Shown: positions 8,940 to 17,742 of the stretch, piece after piece
Numbering within the stretch: position 1 is the first letter of the stretch
How the letters are laid out: every line of letters begins with the position of its first letter
NCBI GenBank assembly: GCA_963792405.1
Contig: CAWBVU010000006.1
Location: forward strand, 682,001 to 746,000
Reading direction: 5' to 3'
Source: SZUA-442 sp963792405
GTDB lineage: Bacteria > Actinomycetota > Acidimicrobiia > Spongiisociales > UBA5794
Length of the DNA stretch: 64,000 bases
Notes under the pieces: model-generated
The model's input: the letters and a program-made list of their open reading frames with translations, nothing else
What the model was told of the DNA's origin: nothing
The model's database searches: none
Program-made: the position numbers and the translations under genes

Positions 8940-9712
8940 GTGGGCGGACCTCGGACGACTGGGACGACCTGGCGACCTGGTGGCACGATGAGGCGCAGTC
9001 AGATCCGGCCTATGCCACGGACGTCCACCCCATGCTCGAGGCCCTGATCGGCACCAGGCACGGCACCGTGCTCGACCTCGGGTGCGGGGACGGCCAGGGC
9101 ATGCAGATGCTCGGCGGCGACATCATCGGCACCGACCTGTCGCTTGCGCTCCTGCGCATGGCCGCCGAGGTGGGACCCGTGGTGCGGTCGGACCTACCCG
9201 ACCTGGCGTGGGTGCGCCCGGGGAGCATCGACCTCGCGTACGCCGTATACCTCCTCGACCTGATCGAGGACCACGAGGGGTTCTTCGCGTCCTGTGCGTC
9301 CGCAGTGCGATCGGGCGGTTCCCTCGTCGTCATCATCAACCATCCGGTGTACACGGCCCCGGGATCGGCGCCGCTGATGGACGACGACGGCGAGATCCTC
9401 TGGCGCTGGGGAAGGTACTTCGTGCCGGGCTCGTCGCTCGAGCCTGCGGGCCATCGGAGGATCCGCTATCACCACCGTTCGATCGCCGATCTCCTCAGCG
9501 CGGCGGCTCGGCAGGGATGGTGCCTCGACGAGATGGTCGAGCGTGGCCTGGGCTCCGACGCGATCGCCCGGTTGCACGGCTTCGATGGCCAGCAGGGGGT
9601 GCCGAGGTTCCTCGGTGTGCGCTGGACACGACACGGCCCCACGTCGGGGGATCTCCCTCGAGGCGGAGGCGCCATCGATGAGCCCGGTGGCGATCCGGCC
9701 GCCGCTCGATAG
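8936..9712 (+). CDS. SAM-dependent class I methyltransferase
   Basis: A 258-aa cytoplasmic protein with a Rossmann methyltransferase core. The SAM-binding motif I is VLDLGCGDGQG (about residues 43-53), the acidic end of strand 2 is IIGTDLS, and motif IV is GSIDLAYAVYLLDLI. The substrate is unknown; relatives annotated this way act on small molecules, lipids or proteins. The GTG start overlaps the uvrA stop (GTGA), so it is probably coupled to uvrA. Its last codons run up to the putative uvrC promoter. Confidence 0.82.
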   Translation: MSGRTSDDWDDLATWWHDEAQSDPAYATDVHPMLEALIGTRHGTVLDLGCGDGQGMQMLGGDIIGTDLSLALLRMAAEVGPVVRSDLPDLAWVRPGSIDLAYAVYLLDLIEDHEGFFASCASAVRSGGSLVVIINHPVYTAPGSAPLMDDDGEILWRWGRYFVPGSSLEPAGHRRIRYHHRSIADLLSAAARQGWCLDEMVERGLGSDAIARLHGFDGQQGVPRFLGVRWTRHGPTSGDLPRGGGAIDEPGGDPAAAR

Positions 9713-9715
9713 GAT
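9710..9715 (+). promoter_or_regulatory. Putative -10 box TAGGAT for uvrC
   Basis: TAGGAT overlaps the end of the methyltransferase gene and ends 8 nt before the uvrC ATG. It would give uvrC a leaderless transcript of its own. Confidence 0.45.
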
Positions 9716-9722
9716 CGTCGCG

Positions 9723-11552
9723 ATGCTCGAGCGGCCCGCCCCGTCGACCGTTCCCGATGCCCCGGGTGTGTACATCTTCAGGGATGCCCACGGCAGGGCC
9801 CTCTACGTCGGGAAGGCGAAGTCCATCCGGAAGCGGACTGCGAACTACTTCGCGTCCGACCTCCCTCCGAGGACGAGGTCGATGGTGGAGGCGGCGTCGG
9901 ACCTCGAGTGGATCGTGACCGATTCGGAGGTCGCGGCGATCATGCTCGAGTACTCGCTCATCCAGGAGAACCAACCCCAGTTCAACGTGCGACTCAAGGA
10001 CGACAAGTCGTTTCCCTACCTGGCCATCACCCGATACGAGGAGTGGCCCCGCGCCGTGGTGGTGAGAGGCAAGCGCCGCAAGGGGATCCAGTACTTCGGC
10101 CCCTTCGCTCGGGCCTACTCGATACGCCAGACCCTCGACTCGCTGCTGCGCACCTTTCCGGTGCGGACGTGCACCAACGCGAAGTTCGCCCGCCATGCGG
10201 CCTCGGGACGACCATGCCTCCTCTTCCACATCGAGAAGTGCGCGGGGCCGTGCGTGGGGGAGGTCGACCGAGCGACCTACGAGGGCTACCTCGATGGGCT
10301 CGCCACGTTCCTCGATGGCGACGGCGACCTGCTCATCGACGACCTCGCGGAGGCCATGGCCCTTGCGGCGGGTGCGCAGGAGTATGAGAGGGCCGCCCGT
10401 CTCCGTGACCAGGTCGCGGCCATGCGGACGGCGCTCGAACGCCAGGAGCTCGTCACTGACGACGGAGGCGACTTCGACGTGATCGCCGTGGATGAGGACG
10501 ACCTCGAAGTGGTCCTCGTCGTCCTCAACGTGCGCAAGGGGCGCGTCAGGGGGACGAAGACCACGGTGGTCGACCGTGTCGAGGACATCTCCCTGCCCGC
10601 CTTCGTCGGCCAGATGATCGGCCAGTTGTACGGTGCGGACGAGCCCCCGAAGGAGGTCCTCGTCCAGCTGCTCCCCGATGACGTCGAGACGTGGGAGGCC
10701 TGGCTCGCCGAGCGCAGGGGCTCGGCCGTGTCGCTGCGGGTGCCCAAGCGGGGGGCGAAGCGACGCGTGATGGACACGGCCCATGCCAACGCGGTCGAGG
10801 AGTTCGGGCGGCACCGGCTCAAGCGCCATTCGGATCACAACGCCCGTGCCCGTGCACTGAGGAGCCTCCAGCACGAGCTCGCGCTCGAGGCGTCGCCACT
10901 GCGCATCGAGTGCTACGACATCTCCACGATCCAGGGTCGGCACACCGTCGGGTCGATGGTGGTCTTCGAGGATGCCCTCCCCAAGAAGGCGGACTATCGG
11001 CGTTTCAAGGTCAGGACGCTCGAGGGGCAGGACGACTTCGCGGCCATGGAGGAGGTGCTACGACGGCGATTCCTCGCCTACCTCGCCGAACGTGACCTTC
11101 CCGCGGACGAGAAGGGAAGGTTCCGATACCCGCCGAGCCTCATCGTGATCGACGGTGGGAAGGGCCAGCTCGGGCGAGCCGTGAAGGTCCTCGACGACCT
11201 CGGACTCGACATCCCCGTCGTCGGCCTCGCCAAGAAGCTCGAGGAGGTGTTCGTCCCCGGCGCATCGGATCCCATCGTGATCCCGAGGGGGGAGGAGTCG
11301 CTCTACCTCCTCCAGAGGGTGAGGGACGAAGCCCACCGGTTCGCCGTTTCCTACCACCGCAAGCTGCGCGACCGTTCGATGGTGGACTCGCTCCTCGACG
11401 ACGTGCCCGGGATCGGCAGCGGGAGGAAGAAGGCGCTGATCAGGCGATTCGGTTCGGTCAAGAAGATGCGTGAGGCATCGATTGATGATCTGGCGGAGGT
11501 CGTGCCCGATACAGTGGCACACGACCTGTACGACGCCCTTCACGAGGTGTGA
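9723..11552 (+). CDS. uvrC: UvrABC system protein C (excinuclease)
   Basis: Makes both the 3' and 5' incisions around DNA lesions once UvrB is bound. The N-terminal GIY-YIG nuclease domain shows PGVYIFRD and ALYVGKAKS. A four-Cys-type segment follows (VRTCTNAKF...CLLFHIEKCAGPC). The UVR motif that contacts UvrB is near residues 200-235, an RNase H-like nuclease domain has IECYDIS and IVIDGGKGQL, and the C-terminal helix-hairpin-helix has DVPGIGSGRKKALIRRFGS. It is 609 aa. The ATG at 9723 aligns with the conserved N-terminus and follows a TAGGAT box. It lies in the order uvrC-rapZ-yvcK, typical of Actinobacteria. Confidence 0.97.
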   Translation: MLERPAPSTVPDAPGVYIFRDAHGRALYVGKAKSIRKRTANYFASDLPPRTRSMVEAASDLEWIVTDSEVAAIMLEYSLIQENQPQFNVRLKDDKSFPYLAITRYEEWPRAVVVRGKRRKGIQYFGPFARAYSIRQTLDSLLRTFPVRTCTNAKFARHAASGRPCLLFHIEKCAGPCVGEVDRATYEGYLDGLATFLDGDGDLLIDDLAEAMALAAGAQEYERAARLRDQVAAMRTALERQELVTDDGGDFDVIAVDEDDLEVVLVVLNVRKGRVRGTKTTVVDRVEDISLPAFVGQMIGQLYGADEPPKEVLVQLLPDDVETWEAWLAERRGSAVSLRVPKRGAKRRVMDTAHANAVEEFGRHRLKRHSDHNARARALRSLQHELALEASPLRIECYDISTIQGRHTVGSMVVFEDALPKKADYRRFKVRTLEGQDDFAAMEEVLRRRFLAYLAERDLPADEKGRFRYPPSLIVIDGGKGQLGRAVKVLDDLGLDIPVVGLAKKLEEVFVPGASDPIVIPRGEESLYLLQRVRDEAHRFAVSYHRKLRDRSMVDSLLDDVPGIGSGRKKALIRRFGSVKKMREASIDDLAEVVPDTVAHDLYDALHEV

Positions 11553-11554
11553 CG

Positions 11555-12424
11555 ATGTCCGACACCCCATCCCTCGCCCACGTGGTCATCATCACCGGCA
11601 TGTCCGGGGCCGGGCGCTCCGAGGCGGCGAACGTCCTCGAGGACGTCGGGTACTTCGTCGTCGACAACCTTCCCGTGGGCCTCGTCAGCCAGCTCGTCTC
11701 GTCCATCGGCGTCCTCGACGGGACACGTGCGAAGGTCGCGGTCGTGATCGACACGAGATCGGGCATCGACGCCTCCACCCTCGATCTCGCCCTCATCGAC
11801 CTCCACCGGCAGGGGATCCCCACGACGGTGCTCTTCCTCGATGCCGACGACCGCGTCCTCATCCGGCGTTTCGAGGAGACGCGCCGCACCCATCCCGTAC
11901 CCAGGTCCGCGCTCATCGACTCGATCGTCACCGAGCGCGACACCCTCGAGGACGTCCGTGCTGCGGCAGACGTGATCGTCGATACCAGCGAGCTGTCCGT
12001 CCACGGCCTGCGGGACCGACTCCGGGACGCGTTCTCGGCCGACACGAGGCCGACGATGCGCGTCGACGTCACCTCGTTCGGGTTCAAACGGGGCATCCCG
12101 AGGGTGGTGGACCTGATGTTCGACGTCCGTTTCCTGCCGAACCCCCACTGGGTCCCCGAACTGCAGCCCCAGACGGGGCTCGACGCCGAGGTCACGGACT
12201 ACGTCTTCGGACACGCCGAGGCGGGTGCCTTCCTCGCCAAGGTGAACGACCTGCTCGACTTCCTCATCCCGCAGTACGAGGCGGAGGGCAAGTCGTACCT
12301 GACCATCGCGATCGGGTGCACGGGCGGGAGGCATCGCAGCGTCGCCCTCGCCGAGGCGATCGGGCGGCACCTGCAGGACCGCGGCGTCGACACGGCGGTA
12401 CACCACAGGGACCTCCCGGCCTGA
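11555..12424 (+). CDS. rapZ: RapZ/YvcJ-family nucleotide-binding protein
   Basis: A P-loop protein of the RapZ family (289 aa). In E. coli RapZ controls glucosamine-6-phosphate synthase through small-RNA decay, and in Gram-positives YvcJ is a GTPase of uncertain role. The N-terminal loop is TGMSGAGRSEA, with Arg where the canonical Walker Lys sits. The C-terminal domain shows VDVTSFGFKRGIP, DVRFLPNPHW and IGCTGGRHRSV, all family hallmarks. ATG at 11555 has GAGG 7 nt upstream, and a GTG two codons earlier is also possible. The stop overlaps the yvcK ATG (TGATG), so the two are probably coupled. Confidence 0.94.
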   Translation: MSDTPSLAHVVIITGMSGAGRSEAANVLEDVGYFVVDNLPVGLVSQLVSSIGVLDGTRAKVAVVIDTRSGIDASTLDLALIDLHRQGIPTTVLFLDADDRVLIRRFEETRRTHPVPRSALIDSIVTERDTLEDVRAAADVIVDTSELSVHGLRDRLRDAFSADTRPTMRVDVTSFGFKRGIPRVVDLMFDVRFLPNPHWVPELQPQTGLDAEVTDYVFGHAEAGAFLAKVNDLLDFLIPQYEAEGKSYLTIAIGCTGGRHRSVALAEAIGRHLQDRGVDTAVHHRDLPA

Positions 12425-13398
12425 TGCGCTCGATGTCGACCGAGCCGCGCGCCCTCCTCGAGGAACTGTCGATCGGCTACGACGGCCCGTACGTCGTCGC
12501 CATCGGGGGCGGGCACGGCCTCTCGAAGGCGCTCCAGGCCGCTTCGACGTATGCGGGGCGGGTCGACGCGGTCGTGTCGGTGGCCGACGATGGCGGGTCG
12601 AGCGGGAGGCTCGCCGTCGAGCTCGACATCCCCGCTCCCGGCGATGTCCGCAAGTGCCTGCTGGCGCTGACGCCCGAGGACTCGATGTGGCGGCGCATGT
12701 TCGAGTACCGATTCGACAGCGCCGACGTGGCGGGCCACTCGCTCGGCAACCTGATCATCGCCGCCCTCGCCGACATCGAGGGGTCCTTCGAACAGGCCCT
12801 CGTCACGGCAGAGCGGCTCCTCGGCGCGTCCGGCTCGGTCATCCCCGCCTGTCGGGAGCACCTCCGCCTCGAGGCGGAGTCCGAGGGACGGATGATCTCG
12901 GGGCAGGTCGCGATCTCGCACCACCGGGGCCGTATCGACGTGGTCGACGTGACCCCGAGGGAGGTGGCCGCCACCCCCAGGGCGATCGACGCCATCGAAG
13001 CTGCGGATCAGATCCTTCTCGGCCCCGGGAGCCTGATCACGTCGACGGTCGCGGCGATGCGGGTGCCGGGGATCACGGAGGCGATCAACGGGTCGCGAGC
13101 CCAATTGATCTACGTCGCGAACCTCATCACCCAGGACGGGGAGACCCTCGACATGGACGGGATCGACCACCTCGACGCCCTCCTGCGGCTGACGGGAGTG
13201 CGTCCCCCCGGTGCTATCGTCGCGAATGACCACGAGATAGACGTATCGCCTCCGCTTCAGAGGATCACATTCGACGCTGAGCTGACCGCGACGTACGGCG
13301 CAGACCTCATCACACGGGACCTCGTCGACGCCGATGCACAGTGGCCGAGCCACGATCCGGCGAAGCTCGGGGCGGTACTCGCCACGATCGCACGCTGA
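12424..13398 (+). CDS. YvcK/CofD-like gluconeogenesis factor
   Basis: A UDP-sugar-binding protein of the YvcK (MgfK/CuvA) family (324 aa), which in Bacillus and mycobacteria is needed for growth on gluconeogenic carbon and for cell-wall precursor balance. Motifs visible are VAIGGGHGLSKAL (nucleotide loop), VSVADDGGSSGRL, PGDVRKCLLAL, GHSLGNLI and LGPGSLITS. In most actinobacteria whiA follows this gene, but here gap follows after 18 nt. Regulation probably follows the uvrC-rapZ transcript, because start and stop overlap. Confidence 0.93.
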   Translation: MRSMSTEPRALLEELSIGYDGPYVVAIGGGHGLSKALQAASTYAGRVDAVVSVADDGGSSGRLAVELDIPAPGDVRKCLLALTPEDSMWRRMFEYRFDSADVAGHSLGNLIIAALADIEGSFEQALVTAERLLGASGSVIPACREHLRLEAESEGRMISGQVAISHHRGRIDVVDVTPREVAATPRAIDAIEAADQILLGPGSLITSTVAAMRVPGITEAINGSRAQLIYVANLITQDGETLDMDGIDHLDALLRLTGVRPPGAIVANDHEIDVSPPLQRITFDAELTATYGADLITRDLVDADAQWPSHDPAKLGAVLATIAR

Positions 13399-13416
13399 CC
13401 ACGAGGAGGCGCTCGC

Positions 13417-14499
13417 ATGAACATAGCCATCAACGGTTTCGGCCGGATAGGACGCAACTTCTTCCGTGCTGCCAAGGGCACGAACCTCATGAGCGACCTG
13501 CGCGGTGCCCTGATGGGGGCCAAGGTCACCGATGCCGACGAGATCAAGGCGACGTGGGACAAGGTGACCGCATCCCTCAAGGGGATCGACATCGTCGCCA
13601 TCAACGACCTCGGTGATGTCAACGCCAACGCCAACCTCCTCAGGTACGACACCGTGCACGGGCGCTTCCCCGGTTCGGTGGAGGTGGTCGACGGCGACAT
13701 CGTCGCGGACGGCGACCGGTTCAGGGTGTTCTCCGAGCGCGATCCCGCCAACCTTCCCTGGGGTGACCTCGGTGTCGACGTCGTGATCGAGTCGACGGGC
13801 GTCTTCCGGACGCACGAGACGGCATCGAAGCACCTCGAGGCGGGGGCGAAGTACGTCATCGTGTCCGCTCCGATGAGCGATCCCGACCTCTCGGTCGTGC
13901 TCGGCGTCAACGACGACCAGCTCGATCCGAGCACGCAGAAGATCATCTCCAACGCGTCGTGCACGACCAACTGCGTGGCGCCGATGGCGAAGGTCATCGA
14001 TGAGGCGTTCGGCATCGATCGGGGCGCGTTCACCACGGTGCACGCCTACACGAACGACCAGGTCGTCAGCGACGTCATGCACAAGGACCCGCGGAGGGCC
14101 AGGGCTGCCGCGCAGAACATCATCCCGTCGTCGACGGGTGCGGCCTCCGCGGTCGGCAAGGTCCTGCCGAACCTCAATGGGAAGCTCCTCGGGACGGCGC
14201 TGCGCGTCCCCGTCGTCGACGGCTCGATCACCGACCTCGTCGTCAGCGTGGGTGTCGAGACCACGGTCGACGAGGTGAATGCCGCCCTGCGGGCGGCGGC
14301 GGAGGGGCCGCTTCGCGGCATCATGAGCTACACGGAGGACCCCATCGTGTCCTCGGACATCATCGGCGATCCGCACTCGTGCATCATCGACGGCGCCTCC
14401 ACGATGGTCCACGGGTCGCTCGTGAAGGTCTTCGGCTGGTACGACAACGAGTGGGGCTACTCGAGCCGGCTCGTCGACCTCGCCAAGCGACTTGCCTGA
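13417..14499 (+). CDS. gap: Glyceraldehyde-3-phosphate dehydrogenase with an N-terminal insertion
   Basis: Oxidises glyceraldehyde-3-phosphate to 1,3-bisphosphoglycerate using NAD(P)+. The N-terminal Rossmann motif is INGFGRIGRNFFR, the catalytic Cys lies in SNASCTTNC, the catalytic His in TTVHAYTNDQ, and the C-terminus has WYDNEWGYS. At 360 aa it is longer than the usual 330-340. The extra roughly 30 residues lie between helix 1 and the second strand, about residues 22-54 (NLMSDLRGALMGAKVTDADE and following), before IDIVAINDL. GAGGAGG precedes the ATG by about 7 nt. It opens the gap-pgk-tpiA cluster, and its stop overlaps the pgk start. Confidence 0.96.
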   Translation: MNIAINGFGRIGRNFFRAAKGTNLMSDLRGALMGAKVTDADEIKATWDKVTASLKGIDIVAINDLGDVNANANLLRYDTVHGRFPGSVEVVDGDIVADGDRFRVFSERDPANLPWGDLGVDVVIESTGVFRTHETASKHLEAGAKYVIVSAPMSDPDLSVVLGVNDDQLDPSTQKIISNASCTTNCVAPMAKVIDEAFGIDRGAFTTVHAYTNDQVVSDVMHKDPRRARAAAQNIIPSSTGAASAVGKVLPNLNGKLLGTALRVPVVDGSITDLVVSVGVETTVDEVNAALRAAAEGPLRGIMSYTEDPIVSSDIIGDPHSCIIDGASTMVHGSLVKVFGWYDNEWGYSSRLVDLAKRLA

Positions 14500-15685
14500 C
14501 GGACGGCTGCCGACCCTCGATGCCCTCGACCTGACGGGCAGGACGGTCCTCATCAGGTCCGATCTGAACGTGCCCCTCGACGACGGAGTCGTCGGGGACA
14601 CGTTCAGGCTCACCGCGAGCCTGCCCACCATCGACGAGGTGAGGGCGAAGGCGGGGCGTGTGATCGTCGCCAGCCACCTCGGTCGTCCCAAGGGCGTGGA
14701 TCCGGCCTACTCCATGGCGCCGGTGACGAAGAAGCTCGGGGAGCTCGGCGGGTTTGCCACGGTCCAGGCACCGGGCGTCGTCGGCCCTGAGGTCGAGGCA
14801 GCGATCGCCGCCGCACCGGAGGGCGCCGTCGTCGTGCTGGAGAACACACGGTTCGAGCCGGGGGAGACGTCGAACGATCCGGAGCTCGCCGAGGGCCTCG
14901 CAGCCCTCGCCGACGTGTTCGTGAACGACGCCTTCGGCACGGCACACCGTGCCCACGCATCGAACGTCGGGGTCTCGGAGCGACTCCCGTCGGCGGCGGG
15001 ACGCCTGCTCCAGGCGGAGATCGAGTCGTTCGAGCGCCTTCTGGAGGACCCCGAGCGCCCCTATGTGGTCGTGATGGGCGGCGCCAAGGTGTCGGACAAG
15101 CTCGGCGTGATCGAGAACCTGCTGCCAACCGTCGATCTGATGCTGATCGGCGGAGGCATGTGCTTCACCCTTCTGAAGGCCGCCGGATACGACGTGGGCG
15201 ACTCCCTCGTCGAGGACTCGATGATCGGTGAGGTCTCGAGGATCCTCGAGGGTCCCCACGGGGACAGGATCGTCCTCCCCACCGACGTGGTCGCCGCGAC
15301 CGCCTTCGCCCCCGACGCTCCCCACGAGATCCGCCCGGTCGACCGCATCGACGCCGGCACCATGGGCCTCGACATCGGTCCCGACACGGTGGAGCGGTTC
15401 TCCGCGGCGATCCGCGAGGCGGAGTCGGTCTTCTGGAACGGGCCGATGGGCGTGTTCGAGTGGGAGGCCTTCCGAGCAGGAACCGAGGGCATCGCCGAGG
15501 CCGTCGCCGCCTCCGACGGCTACACGGTGGTCGGTGGCGGGGACAGTGTCGCCGCCCTGCGTCTCCTCGGCCTCGAGGACCGGGTCAGCCACGTCTCGTC
15601 CGGTGGGGGAGCGGGGCTCGAGATGGTCGAAGGCGTGGCCCTCCCGGGCATCGCCGCACTGAAGGAAGGACGTCGAGATGCGTAA
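14492..15685 (+). CDS. pgk: Phosphoglycerate kinase
   Basis: Transfers the acyl phosphate of 1,3-bisphosphoglycerate to ADP. It has the N-domain substrate-binding motifs VLIRSDLNVPLDDG and SHLGRPKG, NTRFEPGE, VNDAFGTAHRAHAS, the hinge VMGGAKVSDK, and the nucleotide-binding WNGPMGVFEWEAF and VVGGGDSVAA. At 397 aa the length is normal. The start is TTG at 14492, inside the last codons of gap. No better in-frame start exists before the conserved residues. Its last codons overlap tpiA by 8 nt, so gap, pgk and tpiA are coupled. Confidence 0.97.
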   Translation: MPDGRLPTLDALDLTGRTVLIRSDLNVPLDDGVVGDTFRLTASLPTIDEVRAKAGRVIVASHLGRPKGVDPAYSMAPVTKKLGELGGFATVQAPGVVGPEVEAAIAAAPEGAVVVLENTRFEPGETSNDPELAEGLAALADVFVNDAFGTAHRAHASNVGVSERLPSAAGRLLQAEIESFERLLEDPERPYVVVMGGAKVSDKLGVIENLLPTVDLMLIGGGMCFTLLKAAGYDVGDSLVEDSMIGEVSRILEGPHGDRIVLPTDVVAATAFAPDAPHEIRPVDRIDAGTMGLDIGPDTVERFSAAIREAESVFWNGPMGVFEWEAFRAGTEGIAEAVAASDGYTVVGGGDSVAALRLLGLEDRVSHVSSGGGAGLEMVEGVALPGIAALKEGRRDA

Positions 15686-16442
15686 GGACCTGATCGCGGG
15701 CAACTGGAAGCAGAACGGCAACCACCTCGAAGCCATCCAGATGGTCCAGAAGCTGAGCTATCGCCTCGACCCTTCGGACTACCAGCGCGTCGATGTGGTC
15801 GTCTGCCCACCGTTCACGGCGCTGCGCTCTGTGCAGACCGTGATCGAGGCGGACCACCTCGCCATCAGGCTGGGGGCGCAGAACAGCGACTGGCACGATG
15901 GCGGCGCCTACACGGGGGAGATCGCGCCCTCGATGCTCGCAAAGCTCTCCGTGTCGTTCGTGATCGTCGGCCACTCCGAGCGCCGACAGATCTTCGGGGA
16001 GACCGACGACGTCGTCAACGCCAAGGTGAAAGCGGTGCTCGCAGGCGGCATGACACCGATCCTGTGCGTCGGCGAGACGGAGGCGGAGAGGGATGGCGGT
16101 GCTGCCGACGAGAAGGTCGGAACCCAGGTCGCAGCCGGACTCGACGGCGTCCCATCGGAGGACGTCGCGAGCATGGTGATCGCCTACGAGCCCATTTGGG
16201 CCATCGGGACCGGGAGGACGGCGAGCGCAGACGACGCTGGCGCGATGTGCGCCTTCGTGCGAGAACAGGTGCGCGGCGTCGCGGGCGATGCCGCGGATGG
16301 AACGCGGGTCCTCTACGGAGGGTCGGTCAATCCCGGCAACATCGCGGGGCTCATGGCCAAGCGCGACATCGACGGCGCGCTCGTTGGGGGGGCCTCCCTC
16401 GATCCGGACACCTTCGCCTCGGTGATCCGCTACTGGGTGTGA
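15678..16442 (+). CDS. tpiA: Triosephosphate isomerase
   Basis: Interconverts dihydroxyacetone phosphate and glyceraldehyde-3-phosphate. Active-site residues are visible: Lys in GNWKQNG, His in VGHSERRQIFGE, Glu in AYEPIWAIGTG, and the phosphate-binding YGGSVNPGN and LVGGASLD. At 254 aa the length is normal. The Met normally following the active-site Lys (GNWKMN) is Gln here, a mild peculiarity. A GAAGGAAGG ribosome site precedes the ATG. The gene overlaps both pgk and the small gene downstream. Confidence 0.97.
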   Translation: MRKDLIAGNWKQNGNHLEAIQMVQKLSYRLDPSDYQRVDVVVCPPFTALRSVQTVIEADHLAIRLGAQNSDWHDGGAYTGEIAPSMLAKLSVSFVIVGHSERRQIFGETDDVVNAKVKAVLAGGMTPILCVGETEAERDGGAADEKVGTQVAAGLDGVPSEDVASMVIAYEPIWAIGTGRTASADDAGAMCAFVREQVRGVAGDAADGTRVLYGGSVNPGNIAGLMAKRDIDGALVGGASLDPDTFASVIRYWV

Positions 16443-16861
16443 CGTCTCCGACCGGTGGCCGAGGGCACGCGCCCACCTACGAGATGAGCTGCGAATTCGA
16501 CGTCACTCGGCGGATCGGGTGGTCGGACGAGGACCTCGGTGAGCACATCGACGAGGTGTTCGATCGCCTCCACCAGGCCAAGGGGGTCCTGGTCCTCGAG
16601 GTGGAGGCCGACCTCGACACCGGCCGATCCCTGGTGGTGATCCGATTCGCGGGGGATGACCTCGCCAACGAGGACCCTGAGCGCCGTGGTCGTGCCACAC
16701 TCGGTGTCGCCATCCGCTCCTCGGGGGGAGGGCACCACGGGCTCCTCCCGTTCGCCGATGAGGCCGCATTCAAGCCCGAGCGCAACCAGTGGTCCGGACT
16801 GCGGACGCCGTCGTGGAACGTCCGCCAGGTGAACCTGCGCGAGGTCCGCGGCGACGAGTGA
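16439..16861 (+). CDS. Conserved-looking hypothetical protein
   Basis: I do not recognise this 140-aa protein. The GTG at 16439 overlaps the tpiA stop by 4 nt, an arrangement common in this window. An ATG at 16484 would give 125 aa and starts at MSCEFDVTRRIGW. The sequence is acidic and soluble with no signal peptide or membrane segment. It looks like an alpha/beta domain: DEVFDRLHQAKGVLVLEVEA, a strand SLVVIRF, then RATLGVAIRSSGG and RNQWSGLRTPSW. The position between tpiA and gpmA suggests co-expression with glycolysis but does not show function. Confidence 0.72.
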   Translation: MTSPTGGRGHAPTYEMSCEFDVTRRIGWSDEDLGEHIDEVFDRLHQAKGVLVLEVEADLDTGRSLVVIRFAGDDLANEDPERRGRATLGVAIRSSGGGHHGLLPFADEAAFKPERNQWSGLRTPSWNVRQVNLREVRGDE

Positions 16862-16866
16862 TGCGG

Positions 16867-16872
16867 TAGCCT
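16867..16872 (+). promoter_or_regulatory. Putative -10 box TAGCCT for gpmA
   Basis: TAGCCT ends 8 nt before the gpmA ATG and there is no ribosome-binding site between them. This is consistent with a leaderless transcript. Confidence 0.42.
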
Positions 16873-16879
16873 CGGCGCC

Positions 16880-17635
16880 ATGGACGCCACCTACACCCTC
16901 GTGCTGCTCCGCCACGGCGAGAGCATCTGGAACCTGGAGAACATCTTCACCGGTTGGACCGATGTGCCCCTCTCCGACAAGGGCATCGCAGAGGCCGCGA
17001 CGGCCGGGGAGCTCATGGCCGACGCGGGCGTCCTGCCCGACATCGTCCACACCTCGTACCTGCGGAGGGCGATCACGACGGCATCGCTCGCCCTCGATGC
17101 CATGGACCTCGGGTGGATCCCCGTGCGGCGCAACTGGAGGTTGAACGAGCGCCACTACGGCGCCCTCCAGGGACTCAACAAGAAGCAGACAGCGGATGAG
17201 TACGGCCTCGACCAGGTCCACGTCTGGCGACGTTCCTACCTCACCCCACCCCCACCCCTTGCCATCGACGACGAGCGGCACCCGATCCACGACCCGAAGT
17301 ACGCCGCCCTCGCCCCAGAGCAGCTGCCCGCCACCGAATGCCTCCATGACGTCGTCGTGCGGATGCTGCCGTATTGGTATGACACCATCGTTCCCGACCT
17401 CCGGACCGGTCGAGTCGTGCTCGTCGCCGCCCATGGCAACTCCTTGAGGGCGCTCGTGAAGCACCTCGACGGGATCTCCGACGACGACATCTCGGAACTC
17501 AACATTCCCACGGGCATTCCCCTCGTCTACACCCTCGACCGAAACCTCAAGGCCCTTAACGCCCGGTACCTCGGAGATGAAGAGGCTGTAAAGGCCGCGG
17601 CCGCCGCGGTCGCCGCCCAGGCGGGTGGCGGGTGA
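16880..17635 (+). CDS. gpmA: 2,3-bisphosphoglycerate-dependent phosphoglycerate mutase
   Basis: Interconverts 3- and 2-phosphoglycerate. It has the phosphohistidine motif LLRHGESIWN near the N-terminus, IFTGWTDVPLSDKG, the acidic NERHYGALQGLNK, the substrate loop WRRSYLTPPPPL, and the second active-site His in VAAHGNSLRALVKHL. At 251 aa it has the length of the dimeric cofactor-dependent enzyme. The C-terminus ends in an Ala-rich tail. It extends the gap-pgk-tpiA glycolytic cluster, although a separate leaderless promoter is likely. Confidence 0.96.
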   Translation: MDATYTLVLLRHGESIWNLENIFTGWTDVPLSDKGIAEAATAGELMADAGVLPDIVHTSYLRRAITTASLALDAMDLGWIPVRRNWRLNERHYGALQGLNKKQTADEYGLDQVHVWRRSYLTPPPPLAIDDERHPIHDPKYAALAPEQLPATECLHDVVVRMLPYWYDTIVPDLRTGRVVLVAAHGNSLRALVKHLDGISDDDISELNIPTGIPLVYTLDRNLKALNARYLGDEEAVKAAAAAVAAQAGGG

Positions 17636-17658
17636 TGCGCGGATACCGCGGCCAGTAG

Positions 17659-17687
17659 TTGCAGTAGCACCCACTGCTCGCCATACT
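17659..17687 (+). promoter_or_regulatory. Putative promoter upstream of secG
   Basis: TTGCAG at 17659-17664 and CATACT at 17682-17687 are separated by 17 bp. They sit in the 107-bp gap between gpmA and secG, which otherwise holds no gene. Confidence 0.4.
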
Positions 17688-17742
17688 TCCGTGATCGGAC
17701 CCGTCTCGTACGCGGGTTCAGGTGCGAGAAAGGGTTCGTACA

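Noticed and set aside
12199..14691. An 830-codon minus-strand frame across yvcK and gap
   Set aside because: It is a shadow of two well-recognised genes and has no domain or start signal.
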